Positions 49,422-58,537 of a DNA stretch of 62,482 nt are shown here, one piece after another (position 1 is the stretch's first letter; every line of letters starts with the position of its first letter). The stretch covers positions 1 through 62,482 of the forward strand of contig JAJPIU010000065.1 of NCBI GenBank assembly GCA_021324535.1. The letters run 5' to 3'. The stretch comes from Pseudomonadota bacterium. Lineage in GTDB: Bacteria > Chloroflexota > Ktedonobacteria > Ktedonobacterales > JADMIN01. The notes under the pieces were generated by a model. That model made no database searches. It had not been told where the DNA came from and saw only the letters and a list, made by a program, of their open reading frames with translations. A program made the translations under genes and the position numbers.

Positions 49422-49880
49422 GTGGCGACAGAGCGAACGTTGATTATCGTGAAGCCCGAAGGGGTGCAGCGGGGGCTGGTTGGCGAGGTGCTGGCGCGCT
49501 TCGAGGCACGCGGCATGAAGCTGGTGGGTCTGAAGATGATGCAGATCACGCCGGAACTGGCTTCCCGTCACTATGCGGAACACCAGGGCAAGCCGTTTTA
49601 TGAGGGGCTGGTGGCGCACATCACCTCCAGCCCGGTGGTGGTAGGCGTGCTCGAAGGGCCAGGAGCCATCGCCATCACCCGCGCGATGATGGGTTCTACG
49701 CGCCCTGCGGAGTCGGCCCCCGGCACGATTCGCGGTGACTACGCGCTCAGTGTCGGCTTGAATATCATCCACGGCTCCGACGGAGGCGACGCCGCCCAGC
49801 GTGAGATCGCGCTCTTCTTCTCGCCCGATGAGTTGGTCAACTACACACGCTCTAACGAACGCTGGCTGACGGAGGAGTAG
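49422..49880 (+). CDS. ndk: Nucleoside diphosphate kinase
   Basis: ERTLIIVKPEGVQRGLVGEVLARFEARG, GTIRGDYA, NIIHGSDG (catalytic His). Confidence 0.96.
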   Translation: MATERTLIIVKPEGVQRGLVGEVLARFEARGMKLVGLKMMQITPELASRHYAEHQGKPFYEGLVAHITSSPVVVGVLEGPGAIAITRAMMGSTRPAESAPGTIRGDYALSVGLNIIHGSDGGDAAQREIALFFSPDELVNYTRSNERWLTEE

Positions 49881-49886
49881 ACAGAG

Positions 49887-49912
49887 GAGGCGGGCGCGTG
49901 AACACCCGCCTC
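49887..49912. repeat. Short palindrome after ndk
   Basis: GAGGCGGG-cgcgtgaaca-CCCGCCTC; resembles GGCGGGTGAACCCGCC core of the 764-1043 element arms. Confidence 0.5.
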
Positions 49913-49989
49913 AAGGCTTGCAGCCACCAAGGCCGCCTAAAGAGCGGACGGTGCGGCCTAGATATTATCCTGGGCCTGCTTCGTTGATG

Positions 49990-51018
49990 TTACACAGCCG
50001 TCGCGCGCTCGTCTACGCTTTCCACAGGCATAGGAGCCATAGGCGCCGGTTCGCGAATAATCCCTATCACAGGTGGTTGTTTGTGCTGTGCGGATGATGC
50101 TTCGGCGCTTGAACGCAAGAGGTGCAGGTGGGCGAGCGCAGCGGTGATCTCATGCGGCGTCGTCTGTATGCCCGCGCGCCACGACGCCACCTCGGCCCCC
50201 AGCACAATCAAAAAGCCATAGGCGAAGAAGAACATCAGCGAGACCAGCACGAAGCCCGCGATTGAGCCAAAGTGATCGGGCTGCAAAATGAAGCGCGTGT
50301 AGAGTGGGAAGATCAAGAGATAGCCCTGCGCCAAAGTTGCGCTCAGCAGTGCGCCCGGCCAAGCGGCGCGCACAGAGACAAACCCCGGTGTCACGCGCGT
50401 ATAGAGCGTCAGCAACAGCACAAAGTTCGCCACAAGCCCACCGAGTATGCCCAACGTCGTCCACAGGGGGCTGGCGCGCAGGGCCACCAGGGTTGTGTCA
50501 TCGCCCGATACGGTAATCCGCGACGCCGAAGCTGAAGAAGCCGAAGCGGTTGGCGAGAAAAACGGGAGGTGTGGTGTCAGCGTTACCGAGAAGACGATGA
50601 CGGGCAGCAGCAGCAGAAACACGCCAAGCATCGCCAACGCCATACGATTCTGGCGCAGGAAGGTACGCCGCTCGCGCCGAAAGATGACACAGAAGCAGCT
50701 TTCCAAAACGACAAAGAAGCGTGTGCTATACCACAGCGCGACGGGCAGACCAAGCAGCAGCAGCGGCTCCGGGGTGGAGCGCAGGCTGTAGGCAAACGAC
50801 GCGGCGGCTGCGGATGTGACATGGTTTGGCAGCAAGCCAAACAAATACGATAAATCATCCTGTTCGATATGTGAGCCAAAAAAGCGCAGCACAAACGCCA
50901 GCATGATGAGTATCAGGCCGAGCACGGCGAAGAGCGCCGAGAGAAACGTATAGGCAAGTAGGCGCGAAAGATTCCAGCCCCAATCGCTGTCGAACTTGCG
51001 CCACAGTCCCTTCATCAT
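49990..51018 (-). CDS. YihY/BrkB-family membrane protein
   Basis: Multi-TM; LLGLPVALWYSTRFFVVLESCFCVIFRRERRTFLRQNRMALAMLGVFLLLLPVI. Confidence 0.75.
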   Translation of the reverse strand: MMKGLWRKFDSDWGWNLSRLLAYTFLSALFAVLGLILIMLAFVLRFFGSHIEQDDLSYLFGLLPNHVTSAAAASFAYSLRSTPEPLLLLGLPVALWYSTRFFVVLESCFCVIFRRERRTFLRQNRMALAMLGVFLLLLPVIVFSVTLTPHLPFFSPTASASSASASRITVSGDDTTLVALRASPLWTTLGILGGLVANFVLLLTLYTRVTPGFVSVRAAWPGALLSATLAQGYLLIFPLYTRFILQPDHFGSIAGFVLVSLMFFFAYGFLIVLGAEVASWRAGIQTTPHEITAALAHLHLLRSSAEASSAQHKQPPVIGIIREPAPMAPMPVESVDERATAV

Positions 51019-51245
51019 GCTGCGCTCTCCCCATGTGGCCTGTCGTCGGTTGTGTTGTATTCAGAAGCATAGCGCATGCGCCGTACTACTGACATCACTA
51101 TTACGCTTTCATTCGCATTTTCTGAGCAAATTCTCACATACGGTGCGCTAATCCGTTGGAAGGGCTAACGGCTGGCTGCTCACTACCTCAGTTCGTTTGT
51201 AATATGGTAAGGTATATCCGTCCGATAGAGCCAAAGGGAAAGCAT

Positions 51246-52340
51246 ATGGCGACAGCGCATACAACCCAGCTCTCAGAGCGACATGCGCCACGCCAGTCTC
51301 GGCGCAAAACATCAGCGCGTACTGCCAGTGTTGAGCGTGATGTCTCGCCACCACAGGAGGCGCCACTCGATGCGTATGCTGGCGCGTTTCGCTCGGAAGC
51401 TATCGGGCGTTTCCGAATTGTGCAGGCCGATTGCTTCGAGTGGCTGGCCGCTCTTCCTGAGAACAGCCTGCATGCCATCATCACCGATCCGCCCTACGGC
51501 GTGAAAGAATACGACGTTGGGCAACTTGCGAAGCGCGCCACAGGGAGTGGTGGCGTCTGGCGCATTCCTCCATCGTTTGACGGTCACACGCGAGCGCCGT
51601 TGCCGCGCTTCACGGCGTTGAACGAGAAAGAACGCACAACACTCCAGCGGTTTTTTACCGAGTGGGGACGACTGGTCGTGCGCGTGTTGTGTCCGGGCGG
51701 CCATGTCTTTCTTGCGAGCAATACCTACCTCTCGCAATTAGTGTTCTCGGCGCTGGTCGAAGGTGGGTTGGAGTTCCGTGGCGAGATGATCCGGTTGGTG
51801 CGCACATTACGCGGGGGCGACCGGCCAAAGGGCGCCGAGAACGAGTTTCCTGATGTGTGTTCGTTACCGCGCGGCTGCTATGAACCATGGGGTATTCTAC
51901 GGAAGCCGTTGCCAGTCAAGATGACGGTTGGCGAGTGCTTGCGTGACTACCAGACAGGCGCGCTACGCCGTAAGCCAGACGGCCAGCCATTTTGCGATGT
52001 GATCCTGAGTGAGCGTACCTCGCGCCGCGAACGCGCCATCGCCAATCATCCCAGCCTGAAGCCACAATCGTTTCTCCGCCAAATCGTCTACGCGGCGCTA
52101 CCTCTTGGCGCAGGTGTGATTGCCGATCCGTTCATGGGATCGGGATCAACGGTTGCGGCGGCTGAGGCGCTGGGGCTGGCGTGCATCGGCGTGGAGCGCC
52201 ACGCCGACTACTATGAACTGAGCCGGACAGCGATTCCCAGGCTGGCGGCGCTCAGCATCCGGCCTACAACGCAGACTGCCTTGGCCGATTTCGAGACCGA
52301 TGTCAGCACAAACCTCCAGCAGTTGCCTATGTTTGATTGA
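51246..52340 (+). CDS. DNA methyltransferase (amino-MTase, DPPY motif early, FxGxG late), R-M modification subunit
   Basis: FRIVQADCFEWLAALPENSLHAIITDPPYGVKEYD; HPSLKPQSFLRQIVYAALPLGAGVIADPFMGSGSTVAAAEALGLACIGVERHADYYELSRTAI. Confidence 0.93.
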   Translation: MATAHTTQLSERHAPRQSRRKTSARTASVERDVSPPQEAPLDAYAGAFRSEAIGRFRIVQADCFEWLAALPENSLHAIITDPPYGVKEYDVGQLAKRATGSGGVWRIPPSFDGHTRAPLPRFTALNEKERTTLQRFFTEWGRLVVRVLCPGGHVFLASNTYLSQLVFSALVEGGLEFRGEMIRLVRTLRGGDRPKGAENEFPDVCSLPRGCYEPWGILRKPLPVKMTVGECLRDYQTGALRRKPDGQPFCDVILSERTSRRERAIANHPSLKPQSFLRQIVYAALPLGAGVIADPFMGSGSTVAAAEALGLACIGVERHADYYELSRTAIPRLAALSIRPTTQTALADFETDVSTNLQQLPMFD

Positions 52341-52345
52341 TTTTC

Positions 52346-53020
52346 TCACTCATCGTCTTGAGGCGCTACGCCCGCTTGGTTATCTACAACAGCCGAGCGA
52401 TAGATCCAGTTGGCAAGCATCTTCTCGTAGCCGCTCTTGATGACACTTGCCGTTATCGTGCGGCGGCTGCGTTCACCTCTGCCGGAAAACGACCAATCTG
52501 CTTGTGTGAGGCGCGCGCCAACGACACTGAGAAACCTGAATGGCCTGGGAAGCTCGCTCTCATCAGGCGTGTTGCTGGAGTAGACAAACACCATCAGCCA
52601 GCAGTCTTCAGGATTGTGTCCCTGCCAACCGCTGGCGCGACGTGACGCTTTAATCTCGATGCCTTCGACTCCATGCTCAACGTCACCTCCTGAATAAATA
52701 CCGACAGGGAGTAAGTCAGGATGCCCATTATGATGGCGATTGGTGACCACTGTCTTGCAATAGTGAGGCAAGTTCCCCTTCATGTACTCGCTCGCGATGC
52801 TGCTGAAGTTGGCTTGCATCATCATCGTTTCAAGGCGCTTCAACCCTTTGGTATGAAGCTGTAGGTTGAAGAACCCCAAAAAGTCCAGGAAATCGCTCAT
52901 CACGAGGCGCAGATGCTCCGTTGTGAGGCCATAGGGAAGAATACTGGCAGGGTTATATGCCATTGGCTCAATAGTGGCAGGCTGGCACGCTACCATCTCT
53001 AAGGCTTCCAGATCAGGCAT
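52346..53020 (-). CDS. Putative Type II restriction endonuclease (PD-(D/E)xK-like)
   Basis: GHPDLLPVGIYSGGDVEHGVEGIEIKASRRASGWQGHNPEDCWLMVFVYSS: PD...EIKAS core; convergent with the MTase, 5-nt gap. Confidence 0.8.
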   Translation of the reverse strand: MPDLEALEMVACQPATIEPMAYNPASILPYGLTTEHLRLVMSDFLDFLGFFNLQLHTKGLKRLETMMMQANFSSIASEYMKGNLPHYCKTVVTNRHHNGHPDLLPVGIYSGGDVEHGVEGIEIKASRRASGWQGHNPEDCWLMVFVYSSNTPDESELPRPFRFLSVVGARLTQADWSFSGRGERSRRTITASVIKSGYEKMLANWIYRSAVVDNQAGVAPQDDE

Positions 53021-53230
53021 GGGTGGCTCCTTGAGATGTCAGTAGCCCATACTATCACGTTTGTCCTCCCTTCCACCGTTACGAGTTATGTGTTATGTGT
53101 TTCTCATCGCTCGTTCACTTTGTAGGCGCTCTGCTGTGCAGGTGTATAAGCTGATGGAGTGCGTCGCTCTGTAGGCGATTGGGATGCGTTGAGCGCGCAA
53201 TAGGGGCGTCAATCCAGGAGGGATGTCGGG

Positions 53231-53830
53231 ATGATACGACGAATTGGGCATGCGGCGCGTATGCGTCCCTGGGTGGCAGGGAGTGTTGTTGTCGTTTGTG
53301 CGCTGGTGGCAGCCACCCTGGGTGTCCTCTCGCCACTGGCGATAAACGCCTTTGCCCATGCGCTCACGCCACGCCATGCGGCCTCCGGTTCCGGCTGGAG
53401 CCAGATTCCCAGCGCGCCTGTTCACTCACAGTACAGCTATCTCTACGGGAGCGTCACCTTCACCTCGACCGACGCCTGGGTCGGAGGAGATTATACGGTT
53501 GGCAGCAACCATGCCTACACACTTTTCGAGCACTGGAATGGCGTACACTGGTCATTAGTCGCCGGAGCCAATCCAGGTAGCGCCTCCGACGGCATCCGTG
53601 CTATGTCAGGTGATCGCTCGACCGATGTCTGGGCAATTGGCTTTTACTTCGCCTCTTTGCAAGGACAATCTTTGTCGCTGGTGGAGCACTGGAACGGCTC
53701 GAAGTGGTACAGCACCTTTAACTCCGTTCCACCCGATGCGTTTTCCACCACGCTCACTGGCGTTACCTCATTGTCCCCGACTGACGCATGGATTACAGGA
53801 AATAAGGAAGAATGGGCGTTGCTACGATGA
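53231..53830 (+). pseudogene. Probably truncated secreted repeat protein
   Basis: N-terminal signal anchor; recurring S(S/P)TDAW(V/I)xGxxx...(L)FEHWNGxxW units; ends abruptly inside a unit (SPTDAWITGNKEEWALLR*). Confidence 0.5.
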
Positions 53831-53878
53831 CATGCCGTATGCTATGGTGTATTGTGAAAGAGCGGGGCGTCATACCCC

Positions 53879-53946
53879 CTGGCGATGAGGCTCGCCACTA
53901 ACCGCGCGTTTGCCCAAGAAGCGTTACGCGCTGATGGCTTCTACCC
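53879..53946 (+). ncRNA. Fluoride riboswitch (crcB motif)
   Basis: GGCGATGAGGCTCGCCACTAACCGCGCGTTTGCCCAAGAAGCGTTACGCGCTGATGGCTTCTACCC matches the GGCGAUG-x-GCC...GCUGAUGGCUyCUACC consensus; located upstream of two crcB genes. Confidence 0.9.
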
Positions 53947-53988
53947 GACGCTTGGCCCTGGCTTGCTGTTCTGGCCGGGCGCGTCGCC
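53947..53988 (+). promoter_or_regulatory. Possible expression-platform hairpin of the fluoride riboswitch
   Basis: CGACGC-TT-GGCC...GGCC-GGGC-GCGTCG stem immediately 3' of the aptamer. Confidence 0.45.
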
Positions 53989-54151
53989 GTAGAAGCCTAT
54001 TTTGTTGCCTCGCGCCGCCAGCTTGTTTCTTGTTGGAGGCAGCGCGCCAACAGGCCAGAGCGGCGGCCTTATCCCGACACATGCCAGCGCCCCAGGATGT
54101 GAGCGTTGGAGACGATTGACAACCTCGAAAAGAAAGGGCTTCTCTCACACC

Positions 54152-54778
54152 ATGCGAAAACTGGCGTATGTCGCCGCAGGTGGCTTCTGCGGCGCACTGG
54201 CGCGCTGGCTGCTTGCGGCTCCGCTATTGGCGCTGGCAGGGCGCCTTGCGCTCCCCGGCGCTGGCAGTGGCTTTCCCTATGACGTACTGGCAATCAACCT
54301 CACAGGGGCGCTGGCGCTTGGCTTGATCTATGGGCTGGTGGAGCTTGGCGCGCATGTGCCGCATGGCGTGCGGCTACTGATAGGCACGGGCTTCCTGGGC
54401 GCGTATACGACGTTTAGCTCCTATGTCTACGGCGGAGAACAATTGCTGGCCAGCAACCGCCCATCCCTCATGCTGATGGGTATGCTCTATCTTGTCGGCA
54501 GCCTGGCGCTCGGCGTATTCTGCGCGCAGTGTGGCTACTGGCTGGCCGAAGCCTCTCTTGTAGGGATTATTGCTGCGCGACATCGCTTGCAACGTGCGCT
54601 GGCCCAATCAGCCGCCTCGCCAATGCCCCGCACGATCCGCGCAATGGGCGCGCCCATCGCCGATGTATTGAATGCGCTCGACCTGGGCAGGCTCGATCAG
54701 CCGCTTGGCGCGGACGAAACATTGGATGATGACGACTACGACGACCGCGACGGCCTCAGGGAAGAGGAGTTGGTGTGA
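54152..54778 (+). CDS. crcB: CrcB/Fluc fluoride channel subunit with acidic C-terminal extension
   Basis: AAGGFCGALARWLL, INLTGALALGLIYG, GTGFLGAYTTFSSYVYGGEQLL; tail DETLDDDDYDDRDGLREEELV. Confidence 0.92.
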   Translation: MRKLAYVAAGGFCGALARWLLAAPLLALAGRLALPGAGSGFPYDVLAINLTGALALGLIYGLVELGAHVPHGVRLLIGTGFLGAYTTFSSYVYGGEQLLASNRPSLMLMGMLYLVGSLALGVFCAQCGYWLAEASLVGIIAARHRLQRALAQSAASPMPRTIRAMGAPIADVLNALDLGRLDQPLGADETLDDDDYDDRDGLREEELV

Positions 54779-55182
54779 TGATGGCGCTGCTGGTAACGGC
54801 GCTGGCGGTAGGCATGGCGGGCGCGGTGGGCGCGCTTGCCCGCTATGCGCTGGCGGAGTGGGTGGCGCCGCGCTGGAAGCATGCCTTCCCGCTGGCGACG
54901 CTGATCATCAATATCGCTGGCGCGTTTGCGCTGGCGTTTCTCTTCGCCGCCAGCGGTCGCCTCTTCGCCGCGCATGCCCAACTGGCGCTGCAAACCCAGA
55001 CGCGCGCCATCCTGGGGACAGGCTTCCTGGGTGGCTTTACCACCTTCAGCACACTCAGCGCCGAAACGCACACGCTCATCCGACGCAAACACCATGCGCT
55101 CGCCTGGCTCAACGTTGGTGGTTCGCTGCTGGTGGGCGTGCTGGCGGTCGTCGCTGGACTGGCGCTGGGCAATGTCCTCTAA
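54778..55182 (+). CDS. crcB: CrcB/Fluc fluoride channel subunit 2
   Basis: GAVGALARYALAEWV, LIINIAGAFALAFLFA, ILGTGFLGGFTTFSTLSAETHTLI; ATG overlaps upstream TGA. Confidence 0.93.
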   Translation: MMALLVTALAVGMAGAVGALARYALAEWVAPRWKHAFPLATLIINIAGAFALAFLFAASGRLFAAHAQLALQTQTRAILGTGFLGGFTTFSTLSAETHTLIRRKHHALAWLNVGGSLLVGVLAVVAGLALGNVL

Positions 55183-55294
55183 TGTTTGCCCAGCAGTGAG
55201 GAACGCGATAGTCCAGGCGTAGACTGTAGTGCTATACTGACGGCATCAGCGCTAATCATGCTCTATCGTGGAAATCCGGGGAGGAGCGCGCCCG

Positions 55295-56476
55295 ATGGCA
55301 GATGAGGATATAGCGAAAACCATCGCTACGTCTTTGCTCATGGAGAGCGAAGGCTACCTGAGGCGACAGCAGTATGCGCAGGCGTTGGCGTGTTGTGAGC
55401 AGGTGTTGGCTTCACTTCCGAACCATGCAGGCGCATGGGCGAACAAAGCACGCGCGTTGGCTGCGCTTCATCGGGTGGATGAAGCCCTGGCGGCGGCTGA
55501 GCGCGCCTTGACGATTGATTCCACCCTTGCGCCTGCCTGGCACGCCAAAGGGATGGCGTTGGCAAGGATCCACAGCAAGCGTGCTGACGCGCTCGCTGCC
55601 TATGAGCGCGCGCTAGCCCGTGACCCAGCTTTCGCGCCTTCGCTCATCAACAAAGCAGGGCTACTTTCAGCGGTGGATCGCCATGATGAGGCGCTTATGG
55701 TGATAGATCAAGCGATCACGCTCGATCCTGCGTATGGTCTGGCATGGACGAACAAAGGTGTTATCCTCATCAACCTCAATCGCTATGAAGAGGCGTTGGC
55801 AGCGATGAATCATGCGGCCGAACTCGATCCTATGAGCGCGCGCATACTCGCTCATAGGGGAATGGCGCTGAAAAGGCTGAAACGCTATGCTGAGGCGCAC
55901 CAGGATTATGATCGCGCGCTGGCGCTCGATCCTACATCTCTCCCCGCCTGGATTAATCTGGGCAGTTTGCTCATTGACCAGGGGAAGTTTGTCGAAGCCT
56001 TATATGCTACTGACAACGCTCTTGCGCTTGATCCCAATCATCTGAGAGCATGGGCAAACAAGGCGTGGATACTATACCTGCTCAAGAGATTGGACGAATC
56101 TAGCGCGGCAGCCGAGCGGGCGCTAGCATTGAACCCAACGGATAGCTCGGCTCTCAATACGAAGGGCCTCATTTTCCATGCGCGCCGCCGCCACAAAGAG
56201 GCGCTAACGTGTTTTCAGAAAGCTGTGCAAGCTGACCCGGTATTTCACTATGCCTGGTTCAATCAGGGAAAGACATTCATTGCCCTGAAAAAATACCCAC
56301 AGGCGCTCGAAGCGCTCAATCGTGGGTTGGCGCTCAAACCCGCTGACGCTTCGATCTGGAAGTTGCGCGCCGAGGTCTTGCGCCAACTTGGCCGCTGTGA
56401 TGAGGCGCGCGCGAGCGACGCGCAGGCCGAGGCGCTACGCAATGGCAAGCGGCGCGCAGAGGCGCATAAAACGTGA
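55295..56476 (+). CDS. TPR-repeat protein
   Basis: Repeating 34-aa units e.g. ALAAYERALARDPAFAPSLINKAGLLSAVDRHDEALMVIDQAITLDPAYGLAWTNKG. Confidence 0.9.
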   Translation: MADEDIAKTIATSLLMESEGYLRRQQYAQALACCEQVLASLPNHAGAWANKARALAALHRVDEALAAAERALTIDSTLAPAWHAKGMALARIHSKRADALAAYERALARDPAFAPSLINKAGLLSAVDRHDEALMVIDQAITLDPAYGLAWTNKGVILINLNRYEEALAAMNHAAELDPMSARILAHRGMALKRLKRYAEAHQDYDRALALDPTSLPAWINLGSLLIDQGKFVEALYATDNALALDPNHLRAWANKAWILYLLKRLDESSAAAERALALNPTDSSALNTKGLIFHARRRHKEALTCFQKAVQADPVFHYAWFNQGKTFIALKKYPQALEALNRGLALKPADASIWKLRAEVLRQLGRCDEARASDAQAEALRNGKRRAEAHKT

Positions 56477-56502
56477 TATACTACAGGCGCGTGAAGGGGG
56501 CG

Positions 56503-56970
56503 TGAGGCGCCCAGGCAATCGCGGGCGGCTCGTGTTGGCGTGGCATGGTGACATGCGGCGCTGGCAAGCCGCGCGAGGAAAGTCCGAACTCCACAGAGCG
56601 GGATGCTGGCTAACGGCCAGTGGGGGCGACCCCAAGGAGAGCGCCACAGAAACATACCGCCGCGCGCGCTCGTTGAGGCTCCAGCCAACACTGGCTCGCG
56701 TTGGTAAGGGTGAAATGGCGAGGTAAGAGCTCACCAGCAACCGGGTGACCGGTTGGCTGCGGCAAGCCCCATCTGGAGCAAGGCCGGACAGGAGGAGCAG
56801 TCAGCGCATGCTGCGGGCAACTGTGGTGTGCGCTGGCTCGCGGGTGGCTCGCCCGTTACCCTCCGGGTTGGCCGCTAGAGGCGGCGGGCAACCGTCGTCG
56901 TAGAGAGATGATTGCCATCGCTGGCGTCGTAGGGCGCTGGCGGAACAAAATTCGGCTTACGGACGCCTCA
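56503..56970 (+). ncRNA. rnpB: RNase P RNA (type A-like)
   Basis: GAGGAAAGTCCGAACTCCACAGAG, GCTGGCTAACGGCCAGT, GAGAGCGCCACAGAAACATACCGCC, GGTGAAATGGCGAGGTAAGAGCTCACCAGC, 3' ACAAAATTCGGCTTACGG; P1 TGAGGCG/CGCCTCA. Confidence 0.95.
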
Positions 56971-57081
56971 TCCTCCCTTTGCCATATCTTTTCATATGCT
57001 CCGGCTCACTTTCATTATCGGGCGGCTGGTATCATTGGCAGGGGTCATCCCCTGTGGAGGCTACGCAAAGGGGGAGAGACC

Positions 57082-57738
57082 ATGACACGCGATGGGTTTC
57101 ATAAGGATTTACGCGAGATTGAAGAAGCGGTCATCCAGATGGCCGCGCTTGTTGAGGCGGAAATTGCCCTGGCAATGCAGGCGCTTAGCAAGCGGGATGT
57201 GAACCTGGCGCAGGAGGTGGTGACGCGCGACGGCGAAGTCAACGCCCTTCAGCGCGACATCCGCACCCGCTGTACCAGCCTGATCGCTCTGCAAGCGCCT
57301 GTCGCCCGTGACCTGCGCGAACTGGTAACGGTGCAACTGGTGATCAGCGAACTTGAGCGCATGGGCGATCATGCCGTTGGCGTCGCCAAGCAATCGCTGC
57401 GTCTGCAAGAGTTCGAGCCGCTGCCACTGCTTGTCAACGAACTGGTGGAGATGGCCCGGCTGGCGCGAAACCAGGTGCGCGAAGGCATCCAGGCGTTCGT
57501 GGATGTGAATGTACAGCTTGCTCGGGCTATCTGCGCCAAAGATGACGAGATTGACCAGCGCTACCGCATGGTATTTACCAACATCCTCACGGCGATGACA
57601 AACGACCCCAGCATCATCAAGCCTGCGGCGTCGCTGCTCTTTGTCGCGCACGACATCGAGCGCATCGCCGACCGCGTGACAAACATCTGTGAAGATGTGA
57701 TCTATATGGTCTCCGGCGAGGTTGAGGAACTGAACTAA
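57082..57738 (+). CDS. phoU: Phosphate-transport accessory protein PhoU
   Basis: GFHKDLREIEEAVIQMAALVEAEIALAMQAL...ISELERMGDHAVGVAKQ...VAHDIERIADRVTNICEDVIYMVSGEV. Confidence 0.94.
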   Translation: MTRDGFHKDLREIEEAVIQMAALVEAEIALAMQALSKRDVNLAQEVVTRDGEVNALQRDIRTRCTSLIALQAPVARDLRELVTVQLVISELERMGDHAVGVAKQSLRLQEFEPLPLLVNELVEMARLARNQVREGIQAFVDVNVQLARAICAKDDEIDQRYRMVFTNILTAMTNDPSIIKPAASLLFVAHDIERIADRVTNICEDVIYMVSGEVEELN

Positions 57739-57796
57739 CCGACGCCGGAACACATGAGAGCATAGCGGTAAGTGGCCCACAGGCAGGAGCGCAGGC

Positions 57797-58537
57797 GTGC
57801 AACAGCAACACTCGCAACAACCACAGCAACCGGTGGTGATTCTCGTGGTAGAAGACGACGAGGCGCTCCGCGAGACCATCGTCTACAACTTGCGCGCCGA
57901 TGGCTACGAGACGCTTGCGGCGGCGGATGGCGTAACTGCCCTCGAACTCGCGCGCCAGCGTCCCGTTTCATTGGTACTGCTCGATGTCATGTTGCCGCGT
58001 CTGAGCGGCCTTGACGTCTGCCGCCAGTTGCGCGCACGTCCGGCGACGGCGGATGTACCCATTCTGATGCTGACAGCCCGCGCCGAGGAGTCTGACATTG
58101 TGGTAGGGCTTGAGCTTGGCGCTGATGATTATGTGACCAAGCCGTTTAGCTGGTCGGAGACACGCGCGCGGGTGCGCGCATTGCTGCGTCGTGGACGCGC
58201 CACAGTGGGCGGCGAGTCGCCCCAACCGGAGGAAAGCGAAGTCCTCGAGGCGGGCGACCTGCGGATCGACCTGGCGCGCCACGAGGTGACGAAGCGCGGC
58301 CAGCCTATCGAACTCCCCACCCGCCTCTTTGAGTTGCTTGCGTACCTTGTGCGCTACAAGGGAACCGTGCTGACGCGCGGCCGGCTGTTGGAGCGCGTCT
58401 GGGGGTATGACTACGCAGGCGACACACGCACGGTGGATGTGCATGTGCGCTGGCTGCGCGAGAAGCTGGAAGACGACCCGGCGAACCCACAGTTGATCCA
58501 GACGGTACGCGGGGTGGGCTATCGCTTCAAGGGGTGA
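57797..58537 (+). CDS. OmpR/PhoB-family response regulator
   Basis: LVVEDDEALRETIVYNLRADGYE, LVLLDVMLPRLSGLDVCRQLR, LELGADDYVTKPF, winged helix C-terminus VDVHVRWLREKLEDDPANPQLIQTVRGVGYRF; GTG start. Confidence 0.95.
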   Translation: MQQQHSQQPQQPVVILVVEDDEALRETIVYNLRADGYETLAAADGVTALELARQRPVSLVLLDVMLPRLSGLDVCRQLRARPATADVPILMLTARAEESDIVVGLELGADDYVTKPFSWSETRARVRALLRRGRATVGGESPQPEESEVLEAGDLRIDLARHEVTKRGQPIELPTRLFELLAYLVRYKGTVLTRGRLLERVWGYDYAGDTRTVDVHVRWLREKLEDDPANPQLIQTVRGVGYRFKG

